64,000 bases of DNA from Hydra vulgaris (GCF_038396675.1 NC_088929.1:29511001-29575000); one strand, 5' to 3'; shown: positions 1 to 13,131, counted from the first letter of the stretch. Numbers and translations: made by a program. The notes: a model not told the origin generated them from the sequence alone.

Positions 1-45
<45 letters not shown>

Positions 46-98
46 ACTATTCATACTTATATACATGTATATATATAATAATATTTATATATATATAT
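1..98. repeat. (TA)n microsatellite at window edge
   Basis: Positions 1-38 are pure TA dinucleotides, continued by impure TA-rich sequence to about 98. The array is cut by the window edge. Nothing coding is seen here. Confidence 0.9.
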
Positions 99-778
99 AT
101 ACTCTCCTCCCCCTCCAGATTTCTGAACAGTCTTTATTGACGAAACTTTGTGTAAAAAATAAAAACTGATAAGTGTTTGGTAATAATATATATAAACCCA
201 AAAATATATGAATACCTATAATTTCAGCAGTAGTTATGGCAACGCTCATAAAACAAAAAGATAAAGCTCATCAAACGAAAGATGCAAATTCAAAGATTTC
301 TACCAAATTTTATAACGAGGAGCATTCGAACGTTGTTGTTAGTCTTAAGAGAAGTAAAGATGCAAGATTCGTAAAGATGCTTAGCAGTCGAGAAGAACAT
401 TATTTTTTTAGAACATGTGTACAAATATTTTGACATAATTATATTGTTTATTACAACAAATATTGATTTTTTCTAAGTATTTGTGTAATTTAAATTGGTT
501 CATTAATCAATGTTTTATTTTCGATCATCAGTGTCAAATTTTATTCAAACTTATTTGGACATTACATTTTGTTCAACATTACAAAAAAATAGTTACGCTT
601 TATTTAAAGAAATAGTTACCCTTTAGTTGAAAAAAGTTACACTTTCAATTAAATAGTCAAATAAATAGTTTTAATTTGATTGCAAAAGCTTTTTTTTTGA
701 TTGAAAAGATGAGCACACTTTTTGAATCAAAATCAAAGTTTTTGCAAACAAGTAAAACTAATATTATTTGAGTTATAC

Positions 779-965
779 GTTGGACCAACGTCAGCATGCG
801 ACGCTCGCCTAACGTCGAAATCCGACGTTGGGCCAACGTTAGCCCAACGGTTGGTTGCAACGTCGCGCCGACTATCAAATCCACGTTGGCTCGATGTCGG
901 TAGCCGACCATCGGCCAACGAATTTTTCGACGTTGATCCGACGTTGGGCCAACGTCTATGTGCTA
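779..965. repeat. GC-rich patch of ACGTTGGNCCAACGT palindromes
   Basis: A short island is much richer in G and C than its surroundings. It consists of degenerate copies of the palindrome ACGTTGGGCCAACGT and its half-site CCAACGT/ACGTTGG. It directly abuts the LINE remnant to the right. Open frames across it are a by-product of the repeat (VGPT and LAQR motifs on several frames) and not a gene. It may be the end of a MITE or a small satellite; no terminal inverted repeat could be fixed. Confidence 0.7.
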
Positions 966-989
966 TCTGGGTTGCTTAACATTCAAATC

Positions 990-2440
990 ACTCCAGCTTC
1001 TGTATCTAAAGCGATTTGCTACTTTGACTCTTCTACAGCTTGTGGTCCGGACAACAAAACTGTTATAGACTTGAAGAAGTGTTCTCTGGAGCTGTCGTCT
1101 ATACTTTAAAAATTTTTTAACAAGTGCTCATCAGAGTCTTGTTTTCCAGCAAGCTAGAAAGCGGCATCTGTTATCCCTGTTTTCAAAAGTTCTAGAGAGC
1201 AATCTGACTTGTTTAATTTTTGTACTTTTAGTACGGTAATTAAACGAGTCTTTTTTGAATTAAATATTTCATCTTAAATCTAATAACTTTATTTCTGATC
1301 ATCAATATGGATTTTAGTCTTTTCATTCTAAAGCTGATTTACTAACAATAATAACCAATTGGTTTGATCGTGCATCAGATAGATGTGAAGAAGTTAAGAC
1401 TGTTGCTTTCGACATTTCTAAAGCTTTTGATAAAGTTTGGTATGCTGGTATCAGGTAAAATCTTAAGGGTAATTGAATCCTTTCTTACCCATTGTAGTAA
1501 TAAATTTGTCCTTGATGGACAGCAATTTTTTATTTATCCTGTCACTTCAGGTGTTCCTCAAAGTTATACTTAAATTTACATCAACACATGTTCTCACGTC
1601 TAAGGTGGCATTGTTGGCTGATGGTACTGCCATTTATTCTTGTCTTGAAACAAACCGAAACTCTCTGATTGCTTGGAGTGGGCATCTAAGCTTGAAAAGG
1701 ATCTCACTTTTTCTACAGGGTGGTGCTCACAGTGACTGGTGAACATTAATTCAGATAAAACCCAATTTTTTTCGGCCAATTGTTATCATAATAGTTTAGA
1801 TCTTCCTACATTTAGAATGGTGATGCACTCAACAAATCATCTACGTTTCATCTTCTAGGATTAACTCTTTCTTGAAAACCATATATCAAATCCATTGCAA
1901 AGTTAACATCTGCTAAGGTTTCATCTTATTATCTTACTTGCCACTTTCTCACTCCGGATTCTTTTTTTTATTTCTATAAATCTCAAACTCGTCCTTGTAT
2001 GGAATACTATCGCAATATCTAGGGCGAATCTTCCAATGATGTCCTTTCTCTTTTAATGTGCAAAAACGTATTGTAAACATAATTGGACCTGCTCTTGCAG
2101 TCAAGCTCCAACCATTATCATATCGTCGTAATGTTTCTTCTCTTTTCTCTTTTCGATAAATATTATAATGGGCACTGTTCTAAAGAGCTTGCATCTCTTG
2201 CGCCATGTACTAAATTCATTCTAGTGTTACTCGTCATTCAATTAAGTCTCATTCTTTTACTGTGGCTGTTCCTAAGAGCTCCAAAGTTTCTCAATTGTCT
2301 AGTTTTTTCCTTTAAACATCATTCCTTTGGAATTTGCTTTTAACGTCTCGCTTTCTTGATTCATATAATTTGCAATCTTTTAAATCATCTGTCAATCGTT
2401 ATCTTGCTGTTGTCTACTGTTGATCGTTAATCATTAACTT
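990..2440 (+). mobile_element. Degenerate non-LTR retrotransposon, reverse-transcriptase and C-terminal part
   Basis: Conceptual translation in shifting frames gives consecutive blocks of a Jockey/CR1-type ORF2: a segment with TACGPDNK near 1033, DHQYGF-like sequence near 1300, the RT block VKTVAFDISKAFDKVW at about 1392-1439, YPVTSGVPQ near 1540-1565, and the catalytic box near 1605-1625. A conserved thumb and C-terminal region (KYYNGHCSKELASL) follows at 2155-2200. The catalytic FADD box reads LADG, so an essential aspartate is lost. There are also many frameshifts and stops. The copy is 5' truncated, starting near the GC-rich patch. It is dead. Lineage within the LINEs is judged only from these motifs. 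Confidence 0.85.
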
Positions 2441-2799
2441 CATATTTTCTCTTCTAATAATTTCTAATTTCTGTGGTTGCTTGAAGCCTTGTTGGAAGTG
2501 AAGTTGGTAAAAAAAAGTTATTACTAATGGTAACATAGTTTATTAAACAGCAAAGTATATACTGCTAGCAAAAAAATATTTAAAACAGAAAACCATCCCT
2601 GCAAACACTTCTTTCAATTTGCTAAAATATATCATAGAATCACATTGTAAATTTTTTGTCATGAACTTCGTTTTAGGGAATGCTTAATCTCCACCTAGTT
2701 CTGCTCGCAATAGTTTCTTGGATCAGAGAGAACGTTGTTCTCATAAAATCACATTAGTTACGATTATCATATAGTTATATTAATCACAAATCACCTGTT

Positions 2800-3082
2800 C
2801 TAGTGGTGTTTGTTATTTAGACAAATCAACTTAAATTGGTTAGCATACTTTAGTTTTATGTTCTTTTTGATTTGATCCTCTGAGTAATTTGTTTTACAAT
2901 CAATTTCATCTTGCCAATTTCCACAGTCATTATCAGAGTCACATGTATGGGATTAAGATGCACATGTTTTTCCGCTATTGCATTGAAATTCTTTACATGG
3001 GTTTGGACAGTTGCTAAAATCATCGCCATACTCAAAAGTAATACTCCCACTTTTAGGTTTGCATGTACACACTTGATTCTCC
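2800..3082 (-). pseudogene. LDLa-domain terminal exon, copy A (in-frame stop)
   Basis: This is the third and last exon of the copy A secreted-protein gene. It opens after a polypyrimidine-AG acceptor (AG at 3083-3084). The first base completes an Arg codon split with the 13132-13322 exon, so the phase fits. It encodes a CTCKPKSG segment and then an LDL-receptor class A domain (CKEFQC ... CDSDNDCGNWQDEIDC), a small calcium-binding disulfide fold used in extracellular proteins. A hydrophilic tail follows to a TAG at 2800-2802. A TAA at 2953-2955 interrupts the domain between its third and fourth Cys, where copy B (54618-54897) reads through. The final stop falls at the aligned position in both copies, which argues that this is the true C-terminal exon. 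It is likely a pseudogene exon, unless the TAA is a sequencing error or an allele. Confidence 0.75.
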
Positions 3083-5272
3083 CTAGAGAAAAAAAAATTT
3101 TAAAAATGAAATGCAAAATAAAAGTAGCTTCTCCATAAAAATTTACTAAAGAAACTATATACACAAGAATGGGCCGAATAATTTTTAATTTCAATTTTAG
3201 ATTCGCTGTACCACGAGAAAATGCAAAAAAAAAAGTAGTTCCAATATTTTACGCCTAGCGCATCGCACTTAAATACTTGAATAAATATACGCTTTTTACC
3301 GTTTTTTCTGATAAATGGAATAAAATAAAATAAATTATATAACAAGTAGCTAGGTCTAATTTAGGTTAACAAAGTGTTAAAATGGTAAAAAAAAAAGAAA
3401 TAAAAAATCATTTATAAGTAAAAAAATATTTTTCTGCTAGGTTAAAATTCCAGAAAAATGCATATTATAAAATAACTAATATTTCATCTCTGAATTTAGT
3501 GCATCGCAACTAAATTTTTAAAAAATTATTAAAAATTTAATAGTTTTTTCTATTTTTATATTCAAAATCATCAGTATTTAAAAAAATACTAGAATTAAAA
3601 CTTTAACTGAAACCGAATGATAGCTCTAACTGGTGCTCGCTGTTGATTATCAGACAGATCAACATGACCTAAGTGTTTTGCAAAATTTTGGTATTGTGAC
3701 GAAATACAATTACAAAAATAAAGTTAGAAGTTAAAAAAATATACACTTTCCAATGGACGAACAAGAACAAGCAAAAAGAAAAAACGTAAATAAACATTCA
3801 CACCTTCGAAAGAAGTGCAAGAACAAGCGCAACCGACTTCAATGACTATATTTTAATAAGTAGAAGGATAAAACTCTATTTTCCTTTATAAAACTTAATT
3901 CAGCAGGGTTTCGAAGTGCTTTAATTTAGAAGTATTTTTTAAGTTTAATTCAACTAAGCTCTGTGTAAGTTGGTCATGTTTTGCTTTTTTGTGCTTTATA
4001 CAATCGAAAAAGTTAGAGCCGGAGAACAATAGCAGAGATTTTTGCGTTTTACTCTTTAATGAAATACGATTTAAGGATTTGTTTCGAGCGTTAGATGGAT
4101 AAGGAAAAATAAGTTAAATTAATCGACCTAATAACGCATAATATAATAAAAGTGAAAAATTACAAGAGGTAAAACTTTTCTGTGTTGTTTGTGAGATTCC
4201 TTAAGTTAATTTTAAGTAAAGATCAGCATTTCACGTTTAGTGATGCTGTTAAATTAGGCAGCTCTTTGAAAGATGTATCTGATCATGAAACAGACTTTTA
4301 CATTCAAAGTGTTTAACTAAAAGTATATATCTACAACTGTATTCGAGCATTGAAAATCAAACAGAGGTTTTCAACAGAGGAACCAATATCATAAGCCCTT
4401 TTATATAAGTTTTGTATGAGGAGTGGAGAGGAGTGAAACTGCTTAACCAAATAATTCAATTTTTTGTAAAAAATGACTTAGCTAATTATTTGTTTTGTTT
4501 TTACAAACTTACTTTGTTATAATTGTTAGTTAGATTAAAGAAATTAACGTAATAATATATAGTCATGCTAAAGTAAAATTAATTTACCTTATTTAGTAGG
4601 ATTAATTTTATTTTATTTATAAAATTTTTAACTACAAATTAATTTTTTAAAGTCAAATCTTTATAAAAATTTTTGTTTATAATCTGGCTGTGTAAGTTCT
4701 CGCATTTTGTGTGTATTTATGATTCTATATAGTTAAAAGTAAATACTTTACAAATGGACTAGAACATGTATTTAAATTGGTAAAATTCCTGCTGGATGTT
4801 TTGTTAAAATTAACAAAACCAATAATTGATAGATACACCCTTTTTTTCTATCCGTAAAACTTCATATTAGAGAACTAGGTTTATAATAGTTATAGAAGTT
4901 ATAATAGTTATTTCTTAATAAAGAAAGTTAATTTGGATAAAAGTATATTCTTGTTGTTACCGACTACATCGGCATTACTGTCTTGAACAAAGCTACGCTT
5001 TTGCAAAACTTTTTCTGTTAAAAGTCTCGGATATATTTGAGATTTGGTCAAAGTTCTAAGCAGGTTACACAGCAACTGAGTGTCTTTATTACTGTTAATT
5101 TAATAATCAGGTAAATAGTATTAAACTAAAAATAATTTTTTATTTTATTGAATTACTATTCCAATACGTAGTTCTACTTAAATAGGTTATAGCTACTTAA
5201 TATAGAATTTATTTGATTTGATTTCATTTATTAGAAAAAGAAAGATAAAAAGCGTGAGTTTGCTCAAATAAT
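3083..5272. other. Intron-like AT-rich sequence, no gene seen
   Basis: The first few tens of bases (to about 3150) still match the copy B intron. After that the similarity jumps to about 12355, so 3150-12355 is mostly material inserted into the copy A intron. Within 3150-5272 I see only short frames, A/T runs and no recognisable domain, RNA gene or long repeat. Confidence 0.5.
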
Positions 5273-6152
5273 TACCCAGTGAAAAATAAAACCGCGTCCC
5301 ACATGGGTTCCGCGTGGGTTCCGTGTGGGATTGATGGGATTTACGTGGGACGGATTTTCCCATGTGGTATCCGTATGGAAATTTGTCACCTTAAACCCAT
5401 GTGGGTAATCCCACATGGGTTACATGTGGGAACCATATGGTATTTACACACATGGGAAATCCCACGTGGGTTTCATGTGGGATTTGCATGGGAATTTATT
5501 TGAAAGCTGGAAACTAAAAAAAAAAACTTTTTAAAAAAAACTAAAAAAAAGAAAATTTTAAATCGACATTGCATTGCGTTACATTTATATTGTGTGAAAA
5601 TATTTTATATTAATATAGAGAATGGCAAGCAAGTATATAAGTACCACGAATAATGTTTATCTTTCTTTATAGAAATAAGATTAAGATTTGTGCAAATAGA
5701 CGTATCATTAGGATAATATAATAGTTATTTGAATATAGATCTTGAGTATATTATCTGCTAACAATTAACTGATGAAAGTTCAAATGTTGTCAAAAACCAA
5801 GCATGCATGCATGAGACACTACAGTGTCCCACAAAAAAAATTCAGGTTTGAAAGTCAAAGAATTCCCAATTTTCTTTGTTAAAAAAGAAAAAAATAGGGT
5901 GGTGGTGGTGGGGGAGATAAGTTTCTGTAACTTTTTTTATGCTCCAAAACTTTTAACTTTAGATATAATAAGGTCCTTATGACTTAAGGGACTTACAAAC
6001 TACATTGAGGAACAAAAACAGGATATTAACAGAAACTTTTCAATTTTTAATCTGGAGTACCACAGTGTTATTGGGAATAAAGCCTCTGGGTCCAGTTTTT
6101 AAAGTAATATAATCTAAAGTAATGTTTAAATAAAATAGTATACTTTAAAATG

Positions 6153-6290
6153 CATATAGTTATACATATAACTCCTGATATAGTTATACATATAACTCCT
6201 AATATAGTTATACATATAACTCCTGATATAGTTATACATATAACTCCTGATAGTTAACTATATGTATAACTAGTTATACATATAATTTGT
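6153..6290. repeat. Tandem repeat with TATAGTTATACATATAACTC unit
   Basis: About four head-to-tail copies of a unit near 28 bp run to about 6245. Each contains the near-palindrome AGTTATACATATAACT. A partial inverted copy follows to 6285. Confidence 0.75.
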
Positions 6291-6670
6291 TATAGAAACT
6301 TATTTTTTAAGGTTATGCTTGAACAAATTAGTACCAATTAATTCAAGTTTAAGATTTAGTTAAAGTTCAAGTTAAAGTTCTTATTTATTAATTGTTTTTG
6401 TTAATTTTATATTTATTTGTTCAAATTTGTTAATTAGTACTATTTCTTACTACAGTAAGAATGTTTATCATTGATGAACGTGATTTTATTTGTTAATTTT
6501 ATTTTCAACATATTTTGACAACACCCTTTACATTTTAAATGATGACAGCTTTACTTTTCTATTGATGTTAAATTTATTACATTTCAATAACTCAGATTGT
6601 ATCATAACTGAATTATTGAAAGCTTTGTAGGGGTTTGTTGTATATCAAATGTCATTTTAAATAAAGTAAA

Positions 6671-6676
<6 letters not shown>

Positions 6677-6759
<83 letters not shown>
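6677..6759. repeat. (TA)n microsatellite
   Basis: A pure AT dinucleotide array lies in the centre of the foldback structure. Tyr-Ile open frames over it are not genes. Confidence 0.95.
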
Positions 6760-6763
<4 letters not shown>

Positions 6764-7731
6764 CAACATTAAAACAATAAAATTGATACAAAATTTCACT
6801 TTAAAATGAATACCATTAACATTGTGATAATAATAGCATTAGGAAACTAGTATTTATGTATTAAAATTATACTATAAATAAATAGTTTTTTAATTCATTT
6901 TATAAAATAGAGACTGACAACTGATAATTAATGGAAATAAATACAAATTATAAAAATCATGTAAACTTCATTTATTATTTCTAAATACTATATTAATGTT
7001 AGTCTACAAAGTTAAAATCAATTTAGAGCATTGTTATTAGTTCTTTTGCGATTCGCACTTCCACTTCTGTCTCTCAAATTTATAAAATAGGTGGTCAAAG
7101 CTTGCTCAATAGGTAGGTTCTCATCATAACAATGCTTTTTTCTTACACTTTCTAAAGAGAAATATGGCAAATTGATTACTTATTTTACCTAAATCATAGG
7201 ATCATCTATGCATAATGATGTCAGATGATGACCAGGTTTATTGAACACCTTCACCCTTTATCAAACTCAGTCAATTTTTTGCCATCTCCCATTGAAAATG
7301 ATGTCAGTTTTTGTTATCATATTATGATGGTATATCTGAATTGTTAATATAATATAAAAAATGCATATACCATCAATTTTTTTCCGGTTCAATTATACGT
7401 TTATTCTCAACAGTACTAAAATAAAAATAAAAACACAAATTGTTCTTTCAGATAAGCAAGCTAATTTCTGAATTTAAATTGTTTTTCCTATGATCCTCTA
7501 CAGTTTTAAGCAACAAAAGCTAGAAGTTTTTAGACCACATTGTTGGTGTAAACACCTCTAAAACCTGCTCAAAGCTAGCATAAATTGTTTTACTTTTTTT
7601 TAAATAAAATAATTTACTTTTTTTTTTTAATTCAATTTTTTAATTGACATTATTTTGGTCTCAACATTCCCTCCCCATTGTTAATTATTGTTAAACTCAC
7701 ACTGCCCCTCTATCTACTGGCATAGCCTAAA

Positions 7732-7873
<142 letters not shown>

Positions 7874-8355
7874 TTTTTGTTCCTCAATTTACTTCGTAAG
7901 TCCCTTAGTTTTATGAACCTTATTATATATAAAGTTAAAAGTTTTGGAGCCTAAAAAAAATTACGGAAACCTTCCTATCTCCCCCCTATTTTAATATTTT
8001 TTTTTAATAAAGAAAATTTGACTTTCAAACCAGCATTTCTTTGTGGGACACTGCAGTGTCCCATGCATGCATGCTTGGTTTTTGACAACATTTGAACTTG
8101 CATCAGTCAATTGTTTGCAGATAATATACTCAAGAACTATATTCAAATATCATATGAACATGTTAGAGAATGTTCATATGATATTTGAACATCACAAATT
8201 TAATAATATTGTTGTGATATGTTATATAAATAATACCATAATAGATTATGATATGAAAATAAGATAGGATATAAAGGCAATGATCAAAGAATAAATTTAC
8301 TTATAGAAATTTAGATGTTTGTTTATTAGTTTTAGAATATTATATTATGTGTGAC

Positions 8356-10902
8356 CGCGGTCTTCTATAATAACAGGCCTTGACATCGCGCAACAAATTT
8401 GTTAAACTGAAGGCCAATTCCTAATACTGCGTTTACATTTTCATCTTTTAACATTAGACGAACGTTTGTGTTCGCGCTTTTTTAATAAATCTTTAAAATT
8501 TAATTGGTTTATAAATTAGATAGCGCAACTTCAAGACGATAACGTTGTAAGTTTTAAGGCGTTAACATTGTAAGGTAATAATATTGTCAAACTAACGATT
8601 AGTTTTTTTAAATACCTTAAAAAATGCCTTTGAAATGCTGTGTATCTCTGTGCAAGTCGGACTATCTCAACTTCAACTACAATATCAATTACAACTACAA
8701 CGAAGTTTATATGATTGTTTGTGTATTGACTACAAGTTGCCAAGTATAAGGACTTTAACACGATTGACTTCAAAAATAAGCTCAATGGAGGACCTAAGTT
8801 TCATAAATAGTATTTTTATGAATTTAAATCCATTAAAAAGAATTTCCATACTACTAATTGATGAGGTCTATGTCAAAGCTTCATTGCTTTACCAAAGAGG
8901 TGCTTTGTTTGGTCAAGCAGTAAACTACCCTGAAAAGTTAGCTAAAACAATTTTATCATGTATGATTAAATGTCTTTTTGGAGGTCCAGAATTTATATGA
9001 AGAGCTCAACCTGTTGCAAATCTTTCCTCTGAATTTCAGTTTGCTCAGTGTCAACAAATTGTCTATACTATAAATAATATCGAAAATAGTAAGACACTGG
9101 TAATAATTACTGATGGTAACCGTGTAAATCAAAGATTTTTTGGAATGTTTAAAACAGTTGATAGTAAACCATGGTTAACAACATCAGGTATATATTTATT
9201 GTATGATTATGTGCATCTACTAGAATCTATACGAAACAATTGGTTGACAAAAAAGACTTCAGTTTTTGAACAATAAAGAACTGGCTTTGGCTAAGTGGAG
9301 TGATTTAGAAACTATATATAAAACTGAGTGTAATAGTCTTTTTAAACTCTCTAAACTTACAGCTAAATCAGTTTATCCAAAACCAATAGAGAGACAATCT
9401 GTAAAGTTTTGTTTGTCTATTTTTTGCAAAAAAAACAGTAGCTGTATTAAAAACGCATCCAGAGATTAAAAATAAAGCATTTGAAGGTACTGCTGTATTT
9501 ATTGAAAAAATAATTTTTTTTCGAATGTTGTTAATGTCAAAGCACCTGGTGCTGGCATTCGGTTTAGAAATGAATTATGCAAAGAAATCCACTCAGTTGG
9601 TGATCAACAGTTACAACTGCTGCGAGATATTGCTGAACTGTCAAATTTTATGAAACCTACAGGTAAGCGTGTACAACAGCTTACGCTAGATACTAGCAAT
9701 GCAATAGCGCATTCATGTTATGGCTTTGTTGATCTTGTAGAAACTTTGATGAGTAATGGAGCAAAGTTTGTCTTATTAGGTTGGTTTTCAACAGATCCAC
9801 TTGAAAAAGCTTTTTTTAAGCTTTGACAGGGATCTAGAGGTACTTACTTTATAAACGTTAAATCTGTATTTGAAAAAATGAATATTCAACTTACTAAATT
9901 GATATTACAACTTGACATTCCTGTTGATGGTATCGATGGTCATACTTGTGACATATGTTTTAGAGATATTTCTACTGATGAAAAAGAACTTCTGGATAAT
10001 ATACATGATCTTGAAAGCTCAGTTAATAAATCTACATTAGTGGCTATAGTTTACATAGCTGGCTATGTGCAAAAAAGCGAAATAAAAATTTATAATGATT
10101 CTACCAATTATTATTATAAATATGGAAGTTATCTGTATTGCCTAAACAGAGGCGGACTTGAAATTCCTTCTGATGCTCTTTTCTAATGGTCAATATTTTG
10201 CTTTTTTTTTTCAAGGTGCTACTGACCCTTTATACAGAACATTTTGTGTTACTCAGTTTTAGTTCATTACTGCTAAATATTAATTTAAAATCACAAAAAA
10301 ACAATGCAGAGTATATTCTAATATTCTGCTAAAGAATTACTCACTAATTACCACTCCCAAAATACTAAAGCTATCATAAATTATGTGAAAATTAGTTTTG
10401 TAATTAATTATGCTATTTACTAGTTATGTTTTTTATTTTCTCATTTGCCTATATGTCTTTCAATATGTTTGGATTTGTATATTTTTACCCTGTTGAGATA
10501 TATTGATAAAACTTTATTTTTGCTTGAATCAACTTTTGTTGGTGTTTTTTATTGTTGGTGATTTTTATTGTTACCATTTTTAGCAAAAAAAATTAAAAAT
10601 ACAGTTATCTTTTTAATATATAGATATATACTTTGTTATGGTTCTGCTTGTTATTGATACTATTTAATATTACATAAATATTCTTAATGAAATTTGAAAT
10701 ACGAAAAATATGATTGTCTTTTAACAACTTTTCTTTTTATATTTCCGTCTTTACTAGAGATTATTATTAGAAAACATAGACTGCCATTACACCCTACCTA
10801 ATATAAAAATATATCAATATAAGTAAAAGTGAAAATTTAATCGGCCTTCAGTTTTTACGGCATTTTGCGCGATGTCAAGGCCTGTTATTATAGAAGGCCG
10901 TG
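8356..10902 (+). mobile_element. P-type transposon with long TIRs and 8-bp target duplication
   Basis: The ends are inverted copies of about 38 bp: the left begins CGCGGTCTTCTATAATAACA, and the right, read inverted, begins CACGGCCTTCTATAATAACA; both continue GGCCTTGACATCGCGCAA. The element is bounded by the direct repeat TGTGTGAC at 8348-8355 and 10903-10910, an 8-bp target duplication as made by P elements. The interior encodes a broken P/THAP9-type transposase. The element is nested in the outer element at 5275-12198. Confidence 0.9.
8624..10265 (+). pseudogene. Broken P-element/THAP9-type transposase
   Basis: The frame opens near 8624 with MPLKCCVSLCKSDY, matching the start of a THAP zinc-finger (paired Cys). 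The rest of that DNA-binding domain is missing, so there is an internal deletion. From about 8780 the RNase-H-like core of P transposases is clear: LIDEVYVKASLLYQ (about 8850-8890), ITDGN near 9105-9120, YDYVHLLESIRNNW near 9205-9243, YPKPIERQ near 9375-9400, GWFSTDPLEKAF near 9780-9815, QGSRGTYFI near 9827-9853. Lesions are a TGA at 8998-9000, a stop after 9273, frameshifts near 9430 and 9515, and a TGA at 9824-9826 where Arg is usual (KL-R-QGS). The family cuts and joins DNA in the nucleus. This copy cannot be functional. Confidence 0.88.
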
Positions 10903-11226
10903 TGTGTGACGAAAAAGTAAAGACCCAACGTCTACATCATTGAAAAAGTAACGCACCCAACGTCTACATCATTGAAAAAGTAGGTTTTTACATTTTTGTT
11001 TTTGTTTTTTTGTTTAACTACTTATCCTAATTGATCACTTTTTTTCAGGATTCTCCTCATGGGTTCAAGCTCATTACGCATAATATGTGTTCAATTACCC
11101 ATAATACGTTAGTCATTGTAAGTAATAAATTAGGAAATAATTATTTGTGAAATATTGTAGTCATTAATGACTTCAACCTGGCTAATAATTAAAATTGCTC
11201 GACTAATAAGGTTCCTTATTAAAATT

Positions 11227-11419
<193 letters not shown>

Positions 11420-11904
11420 TTGTATTTATTTTTTTTTTTAGAAAATGTTTGAAGAAAGTTAGAAGATACTAAAAACCTTGGTATTATGCAAGCCGAAGCG
11501 ATTTAATTAATGCAATCGCCAAAAAACGGCGTGTAAATCGCAAAAGAAAAAATAATATTTTTAATATTCATTTTGGATGTATTGATTAATAGCATTTATT
11601 TTAAAATAAATTCATTTTGCAACACGTTTTTTAATTTTATAAAATTTCGTCTTAATAGTTTATGGTAAATCCCACATAGGTTATAGGTGGAAAACATCAC
11701 ATGTAAAAGATCAAAAATGCTACACATTTTGAATACCAAATAGGATAAAGTAGCAAATACCAGATTAAGTTAAGCCTCTCTGAAAGCTTCGATGATTAAT
11801 TTTAAATTACTATTTAAGTAATTTTTAAATTAAAAGAATTTTAAAAATTATCATAGAAGACTTTCATTTGTCTAGTATTGACTACTTTTATACCATTTGG
11901 ATTA

Positions 11905-12185
11905 AAATATGTGGCATTTAAGATCTATAACATGTAGTATTTTCCACCTATATCCCATGTAGGATTTACCACATAAAACCCATGTGGGATTTACCATATG
12001 AAACCCACATGGGACAAAATAATAATCCCCATATGGGTTACATATGGTAAAAACCCACGCGTATCCCATATGGGATTTGCCATATGGAATCCATGTGGGA
12101 TTTACCATATGAAACCCACATGGGACAAAATAATAATCCCCACATGGGTTACATATGGAAAAAATCCACGCGTATCCCATGTGCG
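11905..12185. repeat. Right subterminal array of CCCATGTGGG palindromes, two units of about 112 bp
   Basis: A unit that includes CCACATGGGACAAAATAATA and CCCACGCGTATCCCAT is present twice in direct order (about 11993-12103 and 12104-12185). Each carries several CCCANNTGGG palindromes. It matches the style of the left end (5290-5500) of the same element and probably holds transposase binding sites. Confidence 0.75.
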
Positions 12186-12202
12186 CTTTTTCACTGGGTA
12201 AG

Positions 12203-12252
12203 TGCAATGCGCTAGCTCTAGACGCAAAGTATTTACGTCTAAAGCTAGAGCA
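12203..12252. repeat. Short inverted repeat next to outer element
   Basis: GCTCTAGACG and CGTCTAAAGCTAGAGC form an imperfect hairpin just outside the right end of the outer element. The sequence from about 12355 on again matches the copy B intron. Confidence 0.5.
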
Positions 12253-12514
12253 TGGAATTTTTCTTTTAATATTTTCCTTAGATACCCTAGAGACAAGTTT
12301 TCAGCGGTATAGCAAACCAAAAACACAAATAAAACTTTTTTCGCCCCACTCTAATATACAAGCCACCCCCTATATAGACAGAAATTCTGTAAATAAATAA
12401 TAAAGAAAAAAAAGAAACTTTAAAAAAAATTTTGTAGCATGGGTTCTATTTAGAGAACAAAAAAATGTGTTTTATTTAATCTGCGAAAACCAATTAACTT
12501 TAAGTACTATAGCT

Positions 12515-13035
12515 AGAGATCGACTGAAACAAAAAGAAACCGAAACCGAAATAAACAGAAATTTCGGGTCCTCAAATTTGGTGTCGAAACCAAAATTTCG
12601 GCAAATATTTTACCGATACCGAAATTTCGGCTAGTCAAAATTTATTAAAAAAAATTTATTTAAAAATGCAGTTTTACATTTGTTGTTTTTTTATACTCGT
12701 ATTATGTTAAAATAAATTATACGAGTATCCCAAATTGAGATTTAATACATAAGTCGGTGATATAAGTTAATAGCGAAATTTAAAAACTGGCAGATTTTCT
12801 CTGCAAAACACGATTCTATTGAAGTATTTTGCGAAAGTTCTCAATATTTTTCTGAAAAGTCTAAAAAATAACTGTTTTTCTAAACTAGATAAACTTTGGT
12901 TTTCGGTTTGTTTTTTAACCAAAATTTCGGTTATTACCGAATGTATAAAAAGTACCAAAACCGAAATTTCGGTATCTGTTCAAATTAAAATTTCGGCCGA
13001 AACCGATACCTAAACAGAAGTTCGGTTGATCATTT
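12515..13035. mobile_element. Non-autonomous MITE rich in AACCGAAATTTCGG
   Basis: A direct repeat ACTATAGCT flanks the element (12506-12514, 13036-13044). The ends are imperfect inverted repeats (AGAGATCGACTGAA against AAATGATCAACCGAA), and the body repeats AACCGAAATTTCGG and its halves at least eight times. The corresponding place in the paralogous copy B intron (near 55135) lacks it, so it inserted after the duplication. A duplication of 8-9 bp suggests a hAT-type source. It has no coding capacity. Confidence 0.75.
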
Positions 13036-13131
13036 ACTATAGCTTTAGTAAAAGTAACTAAAATACTCGCAATGAAAAATAAAAACACCTGGGAAACACA
13101 AATGTTATAATTGCATCACAAAAGTTTTTAC

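Noticed and set aside
722-979. Open frames on both strands with VGPT/LAQR motifs
   Set aside because: They are symmetric products of the ACGTTGGGCCAACGT palindrome repeats.
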